The translations under genes were made by a program, and so were the position numbers. Below, in pieces: positions 35,149-42,444 of a stretch of 64,000 bases of DNA. Numbering within the stretch: the first letter of the stretch is position 1; every line of letters starts with the position of its first letter. This DNA comes from Streptomyces humi. Lineage in GTDB: Bacteria > Actinomycetota > Actinomycetes > Streptomycetales > Streptomycetaceae. The DNA is taken from the NCBI RefSeq assembly GCF_001005085.2, contig NZ_LBMU02000001.1, forward strand, positions 1 to 64,000, written 5' to 3'. The notes below the pieces were generated by a model. The model saw only the letters and a list, made by a program, of their open reading frames with translations. It was not told where the DNA came from and did not search any database.

Positions 35149-35444
35149 CGGCACGGAGCGAGTTGAGGCTTCTCCCGTGGGTGGGACCGGAAGGCAAGCC
35201 CTGCTACCTGAGCACCGACGACCCGGAAGGCTTCATGTCCCGCCTCGCGGACCACGTCGAGTCGATACAACTCGGCATGGCGGGGGAACTGCTGGAGCAG
35301 GCGCCTCAGGTGCTTGATGGTGAGACCACGACCGAGGCGGAACTGAGCTTCTACGCCGCTCAGTTGGTAGACGCATTACGGGATGTTCTGCGTGTCGCCA
35401 CCAGCCGCGGCCGTCGTGACGCTGCGACGGAGCCGGGGATATAA
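35145..35444 (+). CDS. Small island protein 4
   Basis: 99 residues, acidic and helical: MTARSELRLLPWVGPEGKPC, then DDPEGFMSRLADHVESIQ and AAQLVDALRDVLRVATSRGRRD. Unrecognised; related small proteins follow the Cys/His-rich gene in other elements, as far as I can judge by pattern. ATGA overlap with the preceding gene. Ends before a strong terminator. Confidence 0.65.
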   Translation: MTARSELRLLPWVGPEGKPCYLSTDDPEGFMSRLADHVESIQLGMAGELLEQAPQVLDGETTTEAELSFYAAQLVDALRDVLRVATSRGRRDAATEPGI

Positions 35445-35484
35445 ACGCCGCTAGAAGTCCAACAGGCGGTAGACAGAGCTGAAG

Positions 35485-35535
35485 GCAGGGTGAGGCGAAC
35501 TGGCAAGAGGCCAGGATGTCTCACCCTGCGATCTT
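35485..35535 (+). terminator. Terminator of the small-ORF operon
   Basis: GCAGGGTGAG (35485-35494) pairs with CTCACCCTGC (35520-35529), followed by ATCTTTT. Stem plus T-run, unusually classical for this genome. Confidence 0.85.
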
Positions 35536-35678
35536 TTAATCCGTAGCTCTGTAGAGATCGGTCATTGGAGGTCATAGAGGCTGCGGGGAAGGGCTCGGCG
35601 GCCGGTGGTGGTCGCTGCCGGTTGCTGGGGTTGCTGTACCTCGTTGCTGTACAGCAGGATCCCGACGGGGGTGTGGTC

Positions 35679-36044
35679 ATGGAGCGGGAACAGCTCGAAC
35701 GGCTGCTGTGCGGTGGCGACGACACGTCGTCGGCCGCTCTGGCTGCCCTCCGCGCCGGCGCTTCTTACGTCGTCTGGGACAGTACGACGTCAGCTAAGTC
35801 ACTCGCGACTATCTACGGGCGCCGGCTCCGTCACACCCTTCGGAGAGGCATCGAGACCTCCGGGTTGGCGCGGGCCGTGCAACGCCTCGACCTACACGGC
35901 GGGCCGATTCGGCTGGGTCAGATCAGGACAGCCGACGGATCATGGGTCTTCATGCTGTTCCTCGCCGAGGACGGCAGCACGCTGGTGACGTGCACAGGCG
36001 TCCGCCAATCCCAACCAGGCCCGGCACGACCAGCCATCTGCTGA
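35679..36044 (+). CDS. Hypothetical protein in island
   Basis: 121 residues from ATG 35679 (in-frame start 35565 would add a poor leader). Contains AALRAGASYVVWDSTTSAKSL, RRLRHTLRRGIETSGL, and a beta-rich end IRTADGSWVFMLFLAEDGSTLV. No family recognised. It has its own unit after the terminator. The 232-bp gap that follows shows nothing I can name. Confidence 0.5.
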   Translation: MEREQLERLLCGGDDTSSAALAALRAGASYVVWDSTTSAKSLATIYGRRLRHTLRRGIETSGLARAVQRLDLHGGPIRLGQIRTADGSWVFMLFLAEDGSTLVTCTGVRQSQPGPARPAIC

Positions 36045-36276
36045 ATCGCGCACCGCCAACACGCTTTCCAACTGTGGTGGTGGGGGCACGGGGCTCGTAC
36101 AGGGCCGTTCACCTGCGTTCACCGCTGGCCGGTCCGTGAGTTGGCTGCCACGTGCGGTCCGGGCTGAACGGCCATGTACTGCGCTGAATGAGACGGAAAC
36201 TGAGACGGCTGCTCTGCCCGTCCATCACGCCGTCGGGCCATGCCTGGACGGCGCCCCGGGTCCTTATGTGTGCCTG

Positions 36277-36924
36277 TCAGCAGGGGTGCCTGTCTGCTGT
36301 GCGAACGACTGTCGTGTGCGCCACCGTGGTGGCCTCCTCCGGCGGCCCAACGAATACCGGCATGCCTTCCGCTGTGAACACGTGATCCACTACGTCCGTC
36401 AGCCTCGGGTCAAGGCGCCACAGGATGAGATCGTATTGCTGGCCCTCCGGACTGGCGGCGTTGCCGACCTGGAGGGAGCCTACGCCCCAGCCGTTGCCGC
36501 TGGTGTCTGGCTGAACCTGCCGGGACAGGTAATAGCCGCGGTTGCCAACTCCATGGACCACGAGCCACAGTGCCCCCTCCTTGGGCACCTGGCCGGCCCC
36601 CTTGACGGAGTGGAGACAGAGCCCGATTCGGTCCGCTTCGCTGGGCGTTGTGATCGCGTACCCGGTGGACGCCTGTGTGGAGGACGCAGGAACCATGAGG
36701 TAGGTGCCTAGGCCGCTAAGCGCCAACCCGACGATCCCGGACGTGACAGTCCAAACGTTCATGGTCAGCCAGGTAGGTCGGTGCCAACCCTTGTTCCCCC
36801 CTACGTGAGTGTTGGCCAGAGAGTAGAGGGACTGCTGGTACGTCATAGCGATCTGACCGCATTCGATCAGGCATTTGAGCGGTCGCGGGATCAAGTAGGC
36901 ATATTCGATCGCCACCGATCGCAC
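36277..36924 (-). CDS. Single-pass membrane protein of unknown function
   Basis: 215 residues: a cytoplasmic head (~55), one membrane helix (VWTVTSGIVGLALSGLGTYL), and an extracytoplasmic C-terminal domain (GALWLVVHGVGNRGYYLSRQ, YDLILWRLD) rich in beta strands. I do not recognise it. Alternative start ATG 36846. It stands alone on the minus strand and its less biased codon use fits island DNA. Confidence 0.6.
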   Translation of the reverse strand: MRSVAIEYAYLIPRPLKCLIECGQIAMTYQQSLYSLANTHVGGNKGWHRPTWLTMNVWTVTSGIVGLALSGLGTYLMVPASSTQASTGYAITTPSEADRIGLCLHSVKGAGQVPKEGALWLVVHGVGNRGYYLSRQVQPDTSGNGWGVGSLQVGNAASPEGQQYDLILWRLDPRLTDVVDHVFTAEGMPVFVGPPEEATTVAHTTVVRTADRHPC

Positions 36925-37136
36925 TGCTGACAGGGAACATCAGCACAAGTACATGCCCTCAGCTTGGGAAGCTGCGAGCACTTGGGACTCATTGGAGCGC
37001 TGACCTGAGCGAATGGTGACGCGGAGAGTTCACCGCGCGGAGCCGCTTTCACCGTGGTTCTCCGCTGTTCCCCGCGTGATCTGGTGCGCTTGTGGTTGCG
37101 GCCCGCGTTCCCTGCACGGCGTCATGAGAGATCCCT

Positions 37137-37625
37137 CTACGGGACGTGGGAGCACCTCTTCTGCTGGGTGTAGCCGCCGGGTACGTCCGTGCCGACGGAG
37201 TCCCAGAAGGGTTTGGCCTGGCGGAAGTGCCCGCCCGCTGTGTGCCACCGGAGCCCAGGGTAGGCACGGCGTAATGACTGGAGAGCGGCTGAGGCGAGGC
37301 CGTAGCGCTGGTAGCCCTCGTAGGAGTGGGGCGATTCGACCCAGCCGATCTTGCACAGATCGCAGACTACGTACTCGACCTCGAAAGCAAGGCTGGATTT
37401 GATGTAGGCGGCACGAATACGCCAGCCTGTCCGCTCGTAGTGGCCGGCGGGCCGGTCGACCCAGGGTCTGGGTGGGGTGCCACCCCGGTTGTACTGGTAG
37501 GCCTCGGGGGACACCCATCGGTGGAGCCGGTCACGCCAAGTCGGCTAGTCGGGCCACTTCCGAACCCAGTGCACGTGGTCAGCGAGCTGTGCCAGGGCGC
37601 GGATTGCCCCGTCTTCCTCTGCCAT
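37137..37625 (-). pseudogene. Acetyltransferase-like gene with in-frame amber codon
   Basis: One reading frame from ATG 37625 (preceded by AGGGGAG) gives 26 residues ending HWVRKWPD, then TAG (37547-37545), then a further 135 residues in the same frame beginning PTWRDRLHRWVSPEAYQY. The second part has GWRIRAAY, a CDLC metal-like pair, EGYQRYGLASAALQSLRRA and GGHFRQAKPFWDSVG, resembling the compact GNAT-like proteins of Streptomyces integrative elements. TCG to TAG would explain the break. A GTG at 37514 could restart translation but has no ribosome site. Confidence 0.65.
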
Positions 37626-37639
37626 GGGCTCCCCTGGAG

Positions 37640-38146
37640 TCACGCTGAGGAACAGTTCTTGCTGACCGACTCGCGTTGTGGGTAGGGACCTTGAGGCACA
37701 GTGCCGTGCAGCCAGTCGGCAAGCCACTGGGCCAGGGACTGTTCAAGCGGGGCGAGGGCATGCTGCATGCAGCACAGGTTGGGGTCCCAGTCCCACATCT
37801 GCCCGTCCTCCGCGCGGAAGTCGATCAGGGCCCACATCGCGCAGCCCCTGTCCATCAGAGGGACGATCCCTCGTGGAAGGGACTCATCAGGGTTGGCGAA
37901 GTCGTGGTAGGCCATCGCGATGTCGACGCGTTCGCTGAACCAGTCGCCCGTGTCGGTCAGGGACACCACGCCCCGAGGTCCGAAGCCGCCGTTGACGATT
38001 TCGAGGTAGAGCCTTCTCAGGAGTTGGGGCATCGGATGCCCCACGGTCTCTTCCGCCTTACTGACGTCCGCCTCCAACGCCGGGGGCGGCAGCGTCCGGC
38101 CGACTACATGTGCGCGGACAGCCGTGATGAGTTCGTCATCAGTCAC
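37640..38146 (-). CDS. SMI1/KNR4 family protein
   Basis: 168 residues. LEADVSKAEETVGHPMPQLLRRLYLEIVNGGFGPRG is cut here to its key parts: the amphipathic helix, LLRRLY and NGGFGPRGV, then LVPLMDRG-like IVPLMDRGCAMWALIDF, a typical SMI1/KNR4 fold. Members are often immunity proteins for secreted toxins, but no toxin lies nearby. GTG at 38146 has AGAGGA 8 nt upstream. It precedes the broken acetyltransferase-like gene by 14 bp. Confidence 0.82.
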   Translation of the reverse strand: MTDDELITAVRAHVVGRTLPPPALEADVSKAEETVGHPMPQLLRRLYLEIVNGGFGPRGVVSLTDTGDWFSERVDIAMAYHDFANPDESLPRGIVPLMDRGCAMWALIDFRAEDGQMWDWDPNLCCMQHALAPLEQSLAQWLADWLHGTVPQGPYPQRESVSKNCSSA

Positions 38147-38404
38147 AGCGCTGATCCTCTGCCGGGTCGAGCACCGTGTCGAGAGTGCCCCCATGATCAG
38201 ACCTGTGCACTGAGCTTGGGAGTCCTCGGCACTCCCCGTGATTCCCCCCTACGGTCACTGGCGTCCGACAAGCCGCGACGCTGGGGGACGCAGCCTCGCG
38301 AGCGAGCGGGGCCTGGCAGCCCACTCGCTGCACAAACCCAGACACAGTACGCCCGGACGTGCCAAGCTGTGTGGGCTGCACACGCACATACAAGGGAGCG
38401 AATC

Positions 38405-40198
38405 TTGTCAACTGAAGTCCACGTTTCCATTACCCCCCGCGGCATGAGTGTTCAGGAAGCGTATCGGCTTTTCAGGGACGATTCACTCCTGGTGAATCGG
38501 CGGTACCAGCGAAAGCTAGTCTGGTCCGTAGCTGAAAAGCAGCTTCTAATTGACAGCATCCTGGACGGCTATCCAATTCCTTTGATTCTCCTTGCTGAAA
38601 GGCCAGAGATTCACGGAAGCGGCAAGTATGAGATCATCGATGGCATGCAGCGGCTAGACGCCATCTTCTCCTTCATTGAGCAGAAGTTCGAGTACAAAGG
38701 CATGCATTTTGATCTAGGGCAAAGCGCTCGGGCGCGCCAGGCAGCTGATGCAAAAGCCTTCACGCCAGCCGAAGCCAATTCTCTGCTCCCTGCCGACAAA
38801 TGCGCGAACCTACTCGATTACCAGCTGGCTGTTACGATCTTTCCGACTCAGACTGAAGGGCAAATCACAGACGTATTCAGTCGAATTAACTCAAATGGTC
38901 GCCAGTTGAGCGCTCAAGAAAAACGGCAAGCCGGTATGCTCAACCCGTTTTCGGAGCTGGTGCGAACCGTTGCAAGCTCACTACGAGGCGATGTTTCCGA
39001 TGACGTGCTTCTCTTGCACGACATGCCCAGCATCTCCATCGAATCATCTCGCGAGAAGCAGAAGTACGGGGTTCGCGCGGAAGACACAGTGTGGATTCGG
39101 CATGGAATTCTCAATGTGAAGCAGTTGCGGGAAGGTGACGATGAACAAATGGTGGCAGATGTCGCGGCTTCCATCTTGCTCGGAAGTCCTTTCCCTGCCA
39201 GCAAAGAAGAGTTTGATGAAATTTACGACTCGCAGAGTGACAAGCACAAGCGCATCGAAAGAAATCTTGCAGCTTATGGGAGTCGGCGACTGCAAGAGGA
39301 GATTCAATCGACATTCTCCGTGCTGACTGAGGTAATCGACGCGGAACTGCCTGGTCCGAATGGTCTTCGAAATTTGGTTCGTCCGGGGGGCGGAAACCCC
39401 ATCCGTACGCCGTTCTATGCGATTTTCATGGCCTTCTTTGAACTCGTCGTGCGCCAACAGAAGTCACCATCCGAAAATGCGGCTATCGTGGCCGCCCTCA
39501 AGAATGTAGGACCTCGCCTTAACAGTGCGCGACACTACACTTCGGCAGAGGAGCGCACTTCCAACATTGACACAATCACGGGGCTTATCCAGAGGTACTT
39601 CGTAGATAGGGTGCCGCCCGTGTTTGGTCACGGTCCAGGCTTGGCTCTGGATTTCGAGAACTCACTGCGAAGGTCCCGGATCGAGACCAGTCGATACGAG
39701 TTCAAGCAGGGGGTTCTCAGGCTGGATAGTCGCAGGAAATGGGACGACGCCCTTTTTGAGCGGCTAGCCGAGACTATTTGCGGAATCGCTAACGTGCAAC
39801 GTGGCCATGAGGGATATCTGTTTGTTGGGGTTGCCGATAAAGAGGCTGACGCAAAGAGAATCGAAACGCTTGATTCCGTTACTCCATTGGAAGTTGGCCA
39901 GCATCACGTCGTGGGCGTAGACAGGGAAGCGAAGCTCCTAAAAATTTCGCTAGAAGCTTACGTGCAGCGCTTCATGGCGAAGCTTGCTCAGCAGCCGATC
40001 AGTGAACCTTTGGCTACCCAAATCATGAGTGGCGTGGATACGATCGAGTACAAGGGGCTCTCGATCATCAGATTCTTGATTCCCGGCCAGAATGACCTTT
40101 CTTACTGTGGGGAACGAGTCTTTGTCCGGCAAGGTTCCTCTACGGAAGAAATCACCGATTTCAGAAAAGTTGCAGCGCTAGTGAAGGCATTCAGCTGA
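38405..40198 (+). CDS. DUF262 (GmrSD-N-like) protein fused to a C-terminal AlbA_2-like domain
   Basis: 597 residues. Residues ~15-290 are DUF262: NRRYQRKLVWS, LIDSILDGYPIPLILL, and DGMQRL (79-84) in place of DGQQR, the ParB-like nucleotide-binding motif of GmrSD and SspE. A helical middle follows. Residues ~425-597 look like a Schlafen AlbA_2 domain: YEFKQGVL, TICGIANVQRGHEGYLFVGVAD, VFVRQGSSTEE. The DUF1524 HNH nuclease of GmrSD is absent. TTG at 38405 is preceded by AGGGAG (6 nt); ATG 38444 is the alternative. Codons end in A/T far more than in neighbours, so it is acquired. A defence role is inference. Confidence 0.85.
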   Translation: MSTEVHVSITPRGMSVQEAYRLFRDDSLLVNRRYQRKLVWSVAEKQLLIDSILDGYPIPLILLAERPEIHGSGKYEIIDGMQRLDAIFSFIEQKFEYKGMHFDLGQSARARQAADAKAFTPAEANSLLPADKCANLLDYQLAVTIFPTQTEGQITDVFSRINSNGRQLSAQEKRQAGMLNPFSELVRTVASSLRGDVSDDVLLLHDMPSISIESSREKQKYGVRAEDTVWIRHGILNVKQLREGDDEQMVADVAASILLGSPFPASKEEFDEIYDSQSDKHKRIERNLAAYGSRRLQEEIQSTFSVLTEVIDAELPGPNGLRNLVRPGGGNPIRTPFYAIFMAFFELVVRQQKSPSENAAIVAALKNVGPRLNSARHYTSAEERTSNIDTITGLIQRYFVDRVPPVFGHGPGLALDFENSLRRSRIETSRYEFKQGVLRLDSRRKWDDALFERLAETICGIANVQRGHEGYLFVGVADKEADAKRIETLDSVTPLEVGQHHVVGVDREAKLLKISLEAYVQRFMAKLAQQPISEPLATQIMSGVDTIEYKGLSIIRFLIPGQNDLSYCGERVFVRQGSSTEEITDFRKVAALVKAFS

Positions 40199-40234
40199 CA
40201 GCGGGCACCTGCCAAATAGGTCGGTGTAGCGGCT

Positions 40235-40544
40235 ATGGGGTGGCGCTGCTTTGGCGCGAGTGATCATGGCCCCGTAAGCTTTCGGTGCGTCGGGCAGGCT
40301 GTGGACCTGCCCGGTAAAGCACGACGTTGGGGCCATGATCTTCGAGGCTCGCGCCAAAGTGGCTCCGTAAAGCCGTGGAGCCGACCGTCCCAGGGCTGGA
40401 GCGGGGGCGGCCGAGGAGAGGGGCCGACATCAGCCAGCCCATGCGCCAGGACGTTCTCGAACCGACGAGCGCGCAGAACGGGGCCATGAGGAGCGCGTAG
40501 AAGAAGAACGCGGCCAAGGCGATCGGACCTGCACCTGAACCCAC
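40235..40544 (-). pseudogene. Truncated membrane protein gene
   Basis: GTG at 40544 has GGGGGAGA just upstream. The first ~45 residues (GPIALAAFFFYALLMAPFCALVG, a membrane helix) look genuine, then the frame runs into the palindromic element at 40249-40359 and yields non-protein sequence. It seems to be the 5' end of a core membrane gene cut when the island or the element formed. Confidence 0.5.
40249..40359. mobile_element. 111-bp nested palindromic element (MITE-like)
   Basis: Perfect 12-bp terminal repeats CTTTGGCGCGAG (40249-40260) and CTCGCGCCAAAG (40348-40359); inside them GATCATGGCCCC (40262-40273) with GGGGCCATGATC (40329-40340); and a central GGGCAGG/CCTGCCC hairpin. Three nested inverted repeats with no coding capacity suggest a miniature element mobilised in trans. 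No clear target duplication is seen. Confidence 0.6.
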
Positions 40545-40614
40545 GGTCTCTCCCCCTGGTGTCGGTTGTCGGAGCGGCGAGAGCCCGGATGCGGCCGCTG
40601 GGGTGCACCCCCTT

Positions 40615-40632
40615 ATTTGAACACGTTCAAAT
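40615..40632. promoter_or_regulatory. Palindromic operator ATTTGAAC-AC-GTTCAAAT
   Basis: Eight-base perfect arms with a 2-bp centre, ~70 bp before the truncated membrane gene. The form suits a TetR-family repressor; no such regulator gene remains in the window. It is not a LexA box, whose spacer is 4 bp. Confidence 0.55.
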
Positions 40633-40652
40633 ATCTTTCGCAGGGGTTCCGT

Positions 40653-40675
40653 GCTGCCGGGGGCTTCCCGGCAGC
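40653..40675. terminator. Terminator of the Prim-Pol gene
   Basis: GCTGCCGGG (40653-40661) pairs with CCCGGCAGC (40667-40675), 25 bp after the minus-strand stop at 40700. Confidence 0.75.
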
Positions 40676-40699
40676 GGAGGGGGCCGTGTCAGGGGGCGT

Positions 40700-41611
40700 T
40701 CAGGGGTGGTGGCCCGTCATTCGTGCGGCTGATGCGATCGTCGCTCGGGCCTCGCGTTCCGTCAGGCCCGTGTGGACCGCCGCGTCGATCAGCGGGGCCC
40801 GCAGGGCGCGGCCGATGCCGTTCTCGTAGGCGCGGCAGGCCGCCCAGAAGAGGCGGGTGTTGCGCTGGCCCTCGTGGGCGGCGAGGACGAACTGGACCAG
40901 GCCCTGGCCCCGGTCGCCGACCGAGGGGTGGGTCGCGGGGTGGGGTGCTCGCGGGGGCGGCAGCAGCAGGCGGAGGAGGGACGGCGGGCAGGGCGCCGGG
41001 ACCAGGTGGGCGGTGCCGGGGGCGGTGGCGTAGACGCCGTGGTCGGTGCGGGAGCCGGGGCCGACCAGGTAGCCGCCGGCGCCCCGGATGTCGATGCCGG
41101 GGGCGAGCCGGCCCGCCGAGTTGGGGATGACGGCGTCCGGCGGTCCGGTCAACCAGACGTGCCGGCCGCCGCTCGGGGTGAGCACGACGACCGTCGGCGG
41201 GATGGTGAACAGGTGGCGCAGCGCCAGTTCGCGCAGGGACCCGGTGGCGTCCGTACCGGACTTCACGTCGAGGTCGACGCCGATCAGGCGGTGCGGGGGC
41301 AGTCCGCAGGCGATGCCGTAGCCGGTCGCCCAGGGGGCCGCGGCGAACAGCTCACGGATGCGGGCCGGGTCGGTGGTGGCGTCGTACACCCCGTGTCCGG
41401 GACGGCCGCACTCGCCGTGGCAGGGCGGTGGCACGGGTTCCGGGCCGGAGTGGCGGGAGTCCGCGTGTGCGGGTCCGGGCGCGGGGCGGTGCGGGGAGCG
41501 CAGCGCCGGGAGCTTGGTCCGGGACAGCGGGATGACGGACAGACCGCGCTCGGCGGCTGACAGGGCGTGTGCGAGGGCCAGCGTCGTGGCCTGCCGGTCG
41601 GTGGTGGCCAT
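40700..41611 (-). CDS. Bifunctional DNA primase/polymerase (Prim-Pol) protein
   Basis: 303 residues. The archaeo-eukaryotic primase-like domain shows ALSAAERGLSVIPL, a CHGECGRPGHGVYDAT Cys/His region, GYGIACGLPPHRLIGVDLDVKSG with the metal-binding DxD, VLTPSGGRHVWL and GIDIRGAGGYLVGPGS. Standalone proteins of this kind are common in Streptomyces; roles in repair or damage-tolerant priming are proposed for related enzymes. ATG at 41611; a LexA-like box is 11 bp upstream. Confidence 0.92.
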   Translation of the reverse strand: MATTDRQATTLALAHALSAAERGLSVIPLSRTKLPALRSPHRPAPGPAHADSRHSGPEPVPPPCHGECGRPGHGVYDATTDPARIRELFAAAPWATGYGIACGLPPHRLIGVDLDVKSGTDATGSLRELALRHLFTIPPTVVVLTPSGGRHVWLTGPPDAVIPNSAGRLAPGIDIRGAGGYLVGPGSRTDHGVYATAPGTAHLVPAPCPPSLLRLLLPPPRAPHPATHPSVGDRGQGLVQFVLAAHEGQRNTRLFWAACRAYENGIGRALRAPLIDAAVHTGLTEREARATIASAARMTGHHP

Positions 41612-41621
41612 GCCTCCATGT

Positions 41622-41637
41622 TCGTACGCACGTTCGA
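41622..41637. promoter_or_regulatory. LexA/SOS-box-like sequence before the Prim-Pol gene
   Basis: TCGTACGCACGTTCGA differs at one base from the actinobacterial SOS consensus TCGAAC-N4-GTTCGA. It lies 11 bp before the start codon, where it would block transcription. The gene-free stretch 41638-41971 beyond it shows only a presumed promoter for the secreted protein. Confidence 0.5.
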
Positions 41638-41971
41638 AAAAAGAAAGAGGGATTCGCTGTGACACGCCGCGGCCGGCGATTTCGTCCTGGATGGCCGCCG
41701 GAACGGTTCTCCCCTTGTGGTGCTTGAGGGGGCGGATGTCCGGCGTGGTCACGAGTGTGTCGAGAGGTGGCCAAAGATGGTGAAAGGGGTTTATCGACTT
41801 GTCATCACGCTTGAGGGCGAATAGGGGCTTCCGGGCTGGTTCGCCGGGGATTCGGTGGGCAATTCTGATCTCGCGACGTCGATGACAACCACCGAGGCGG
41901 TCGGCCAACTGCCCCGGAAAAAGCCTTACTTGACGTACCTCCGGCACAGCCGGGCACTGAGAGGAAACAAC

Positions 41972-42289
41972 ATGGCAAGCATCCGTACCGCCCGCGTCCT
42001 CGCCGCCGTCTCCGCCCTTCCGCTCGCCGCGGCTCTCTTCGCCGGGGTCGCGGCAGCGGACAACGGCGCGATCGCGGACAACGGATCGAGCGCCAACGCC
42101 GGCGTGGCCGGCATCGTCGGCAGCGGGGTCGGCCACGACAACAACGGCAACTCCTCCACCACCCAGCAGAACGCCGTGGGCAACGGCGCGTCGAACCAGA
42201 GCAACACCGCTCAGGTCAACGGCTCCGCCTGGACGGCCCTCCAGCAGGGCAACGACAACGTCGCCGTCCACTTCACCCGGCTGTGGTAG
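41972..42289 (+). CDS. Small secreted Asn/Gln-rich protein
   Basis: 105 residues. Signal peptide 1-29 (AVSALPLAAALFAGVAAA), mature ~76 residues rich in Asn, Gly, Ser and Gln: DNGAIADNGSS, GHDNNGNSST, TQQNAVGNGASNQSNTAQ, LQQGNDNVAVHF. The spaced Q-N-G-N pattern recalls curlin and rodlin amyloid repeats but it is not a clear member of either. GAGAGGAAACAAC precedes the ATG. Confidence 0.78.
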   Translation: MASIRTARVLAAVSALPLAAALFAGVAAADNGAIADNGSSANAGVAGIVGSGVGHDNNGNSSTTQQNAVGNGASNQSNTAQVNGSAWTALQQGNDNVAVHFTRLW

Positions 42290-42337
42290 GCCGCGCCTGA
42301 GCCCTGGTGGGGGGTGTCTGTGGGGATGGCAGCGGGT

Positions 42338-42369
42338 CCGCGCGGCGGTGCTTCGGCACCGCCGCGCGG
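42338..42369 (+). terminator. Terminator of the secreted-protein gene
   Basis: CCGCGCGGCGGTGC, TTCG loop, GCACCGCCGCGCGG: a perfect 14-bp stem with a stable tetraloop, 48 bp after the stop. Confidence 0.9.
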
Positions 42370-42407
42370 GCGTTTCCCGGCACTCCCTCCGCGAGGGCCC
42401 GACCGCC

Positions 42408-42440
42408 TTGACAGTGGACCGTATCTGACGGACAGTCAGA
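42408..42440 (+). promoter_or_regulatory. Promoter with overlapping inverted repeat, steroid-type operon
   Basis: TTGACA (42408-42413) is a consensus -35; 17 bp later GACAGT occupies the -10 place. TCTGAC (42424-42429) and GTCAGA (42435-42440) form an inverted repeat across it, 4 bp before the first ATG. A TetR-type repressor would fit; it does not match the KstR consensus. Confidence 0.5.
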
Positions 42441-42444
42441 AATC

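Noticed and set aside
36136..36711. 191-codon plus-strand ORF overlapping the island membrane protein
   Set aside because: The opposite strand encodes a clear membrane helix and protein-like sequence; this frame is Cys/Arg-rich with no domain.
37676..38404. 243-codon in-frame extension upstream of the DUF262 gene
   Set aside because: It lies opposite the SMI1 gene and has shadow composition; a TTG with a good ribosome site at 38405 marks the real start.
40615..40632. Possible LexA box at ATTTGAACACGTTCAAAT
   Set aside because: The spacer between GAAC and GTTC is 2 bp rather than 4, so a TetR-type operator is more likely.
40199..40660. Search for a second copy of the tRNA-Ser(UGA) 3' end as right attachment site
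   Set aside because: No match to GTGGGTTCAAATCCCAC or the acceptor end was found, so an attR is not claimed.
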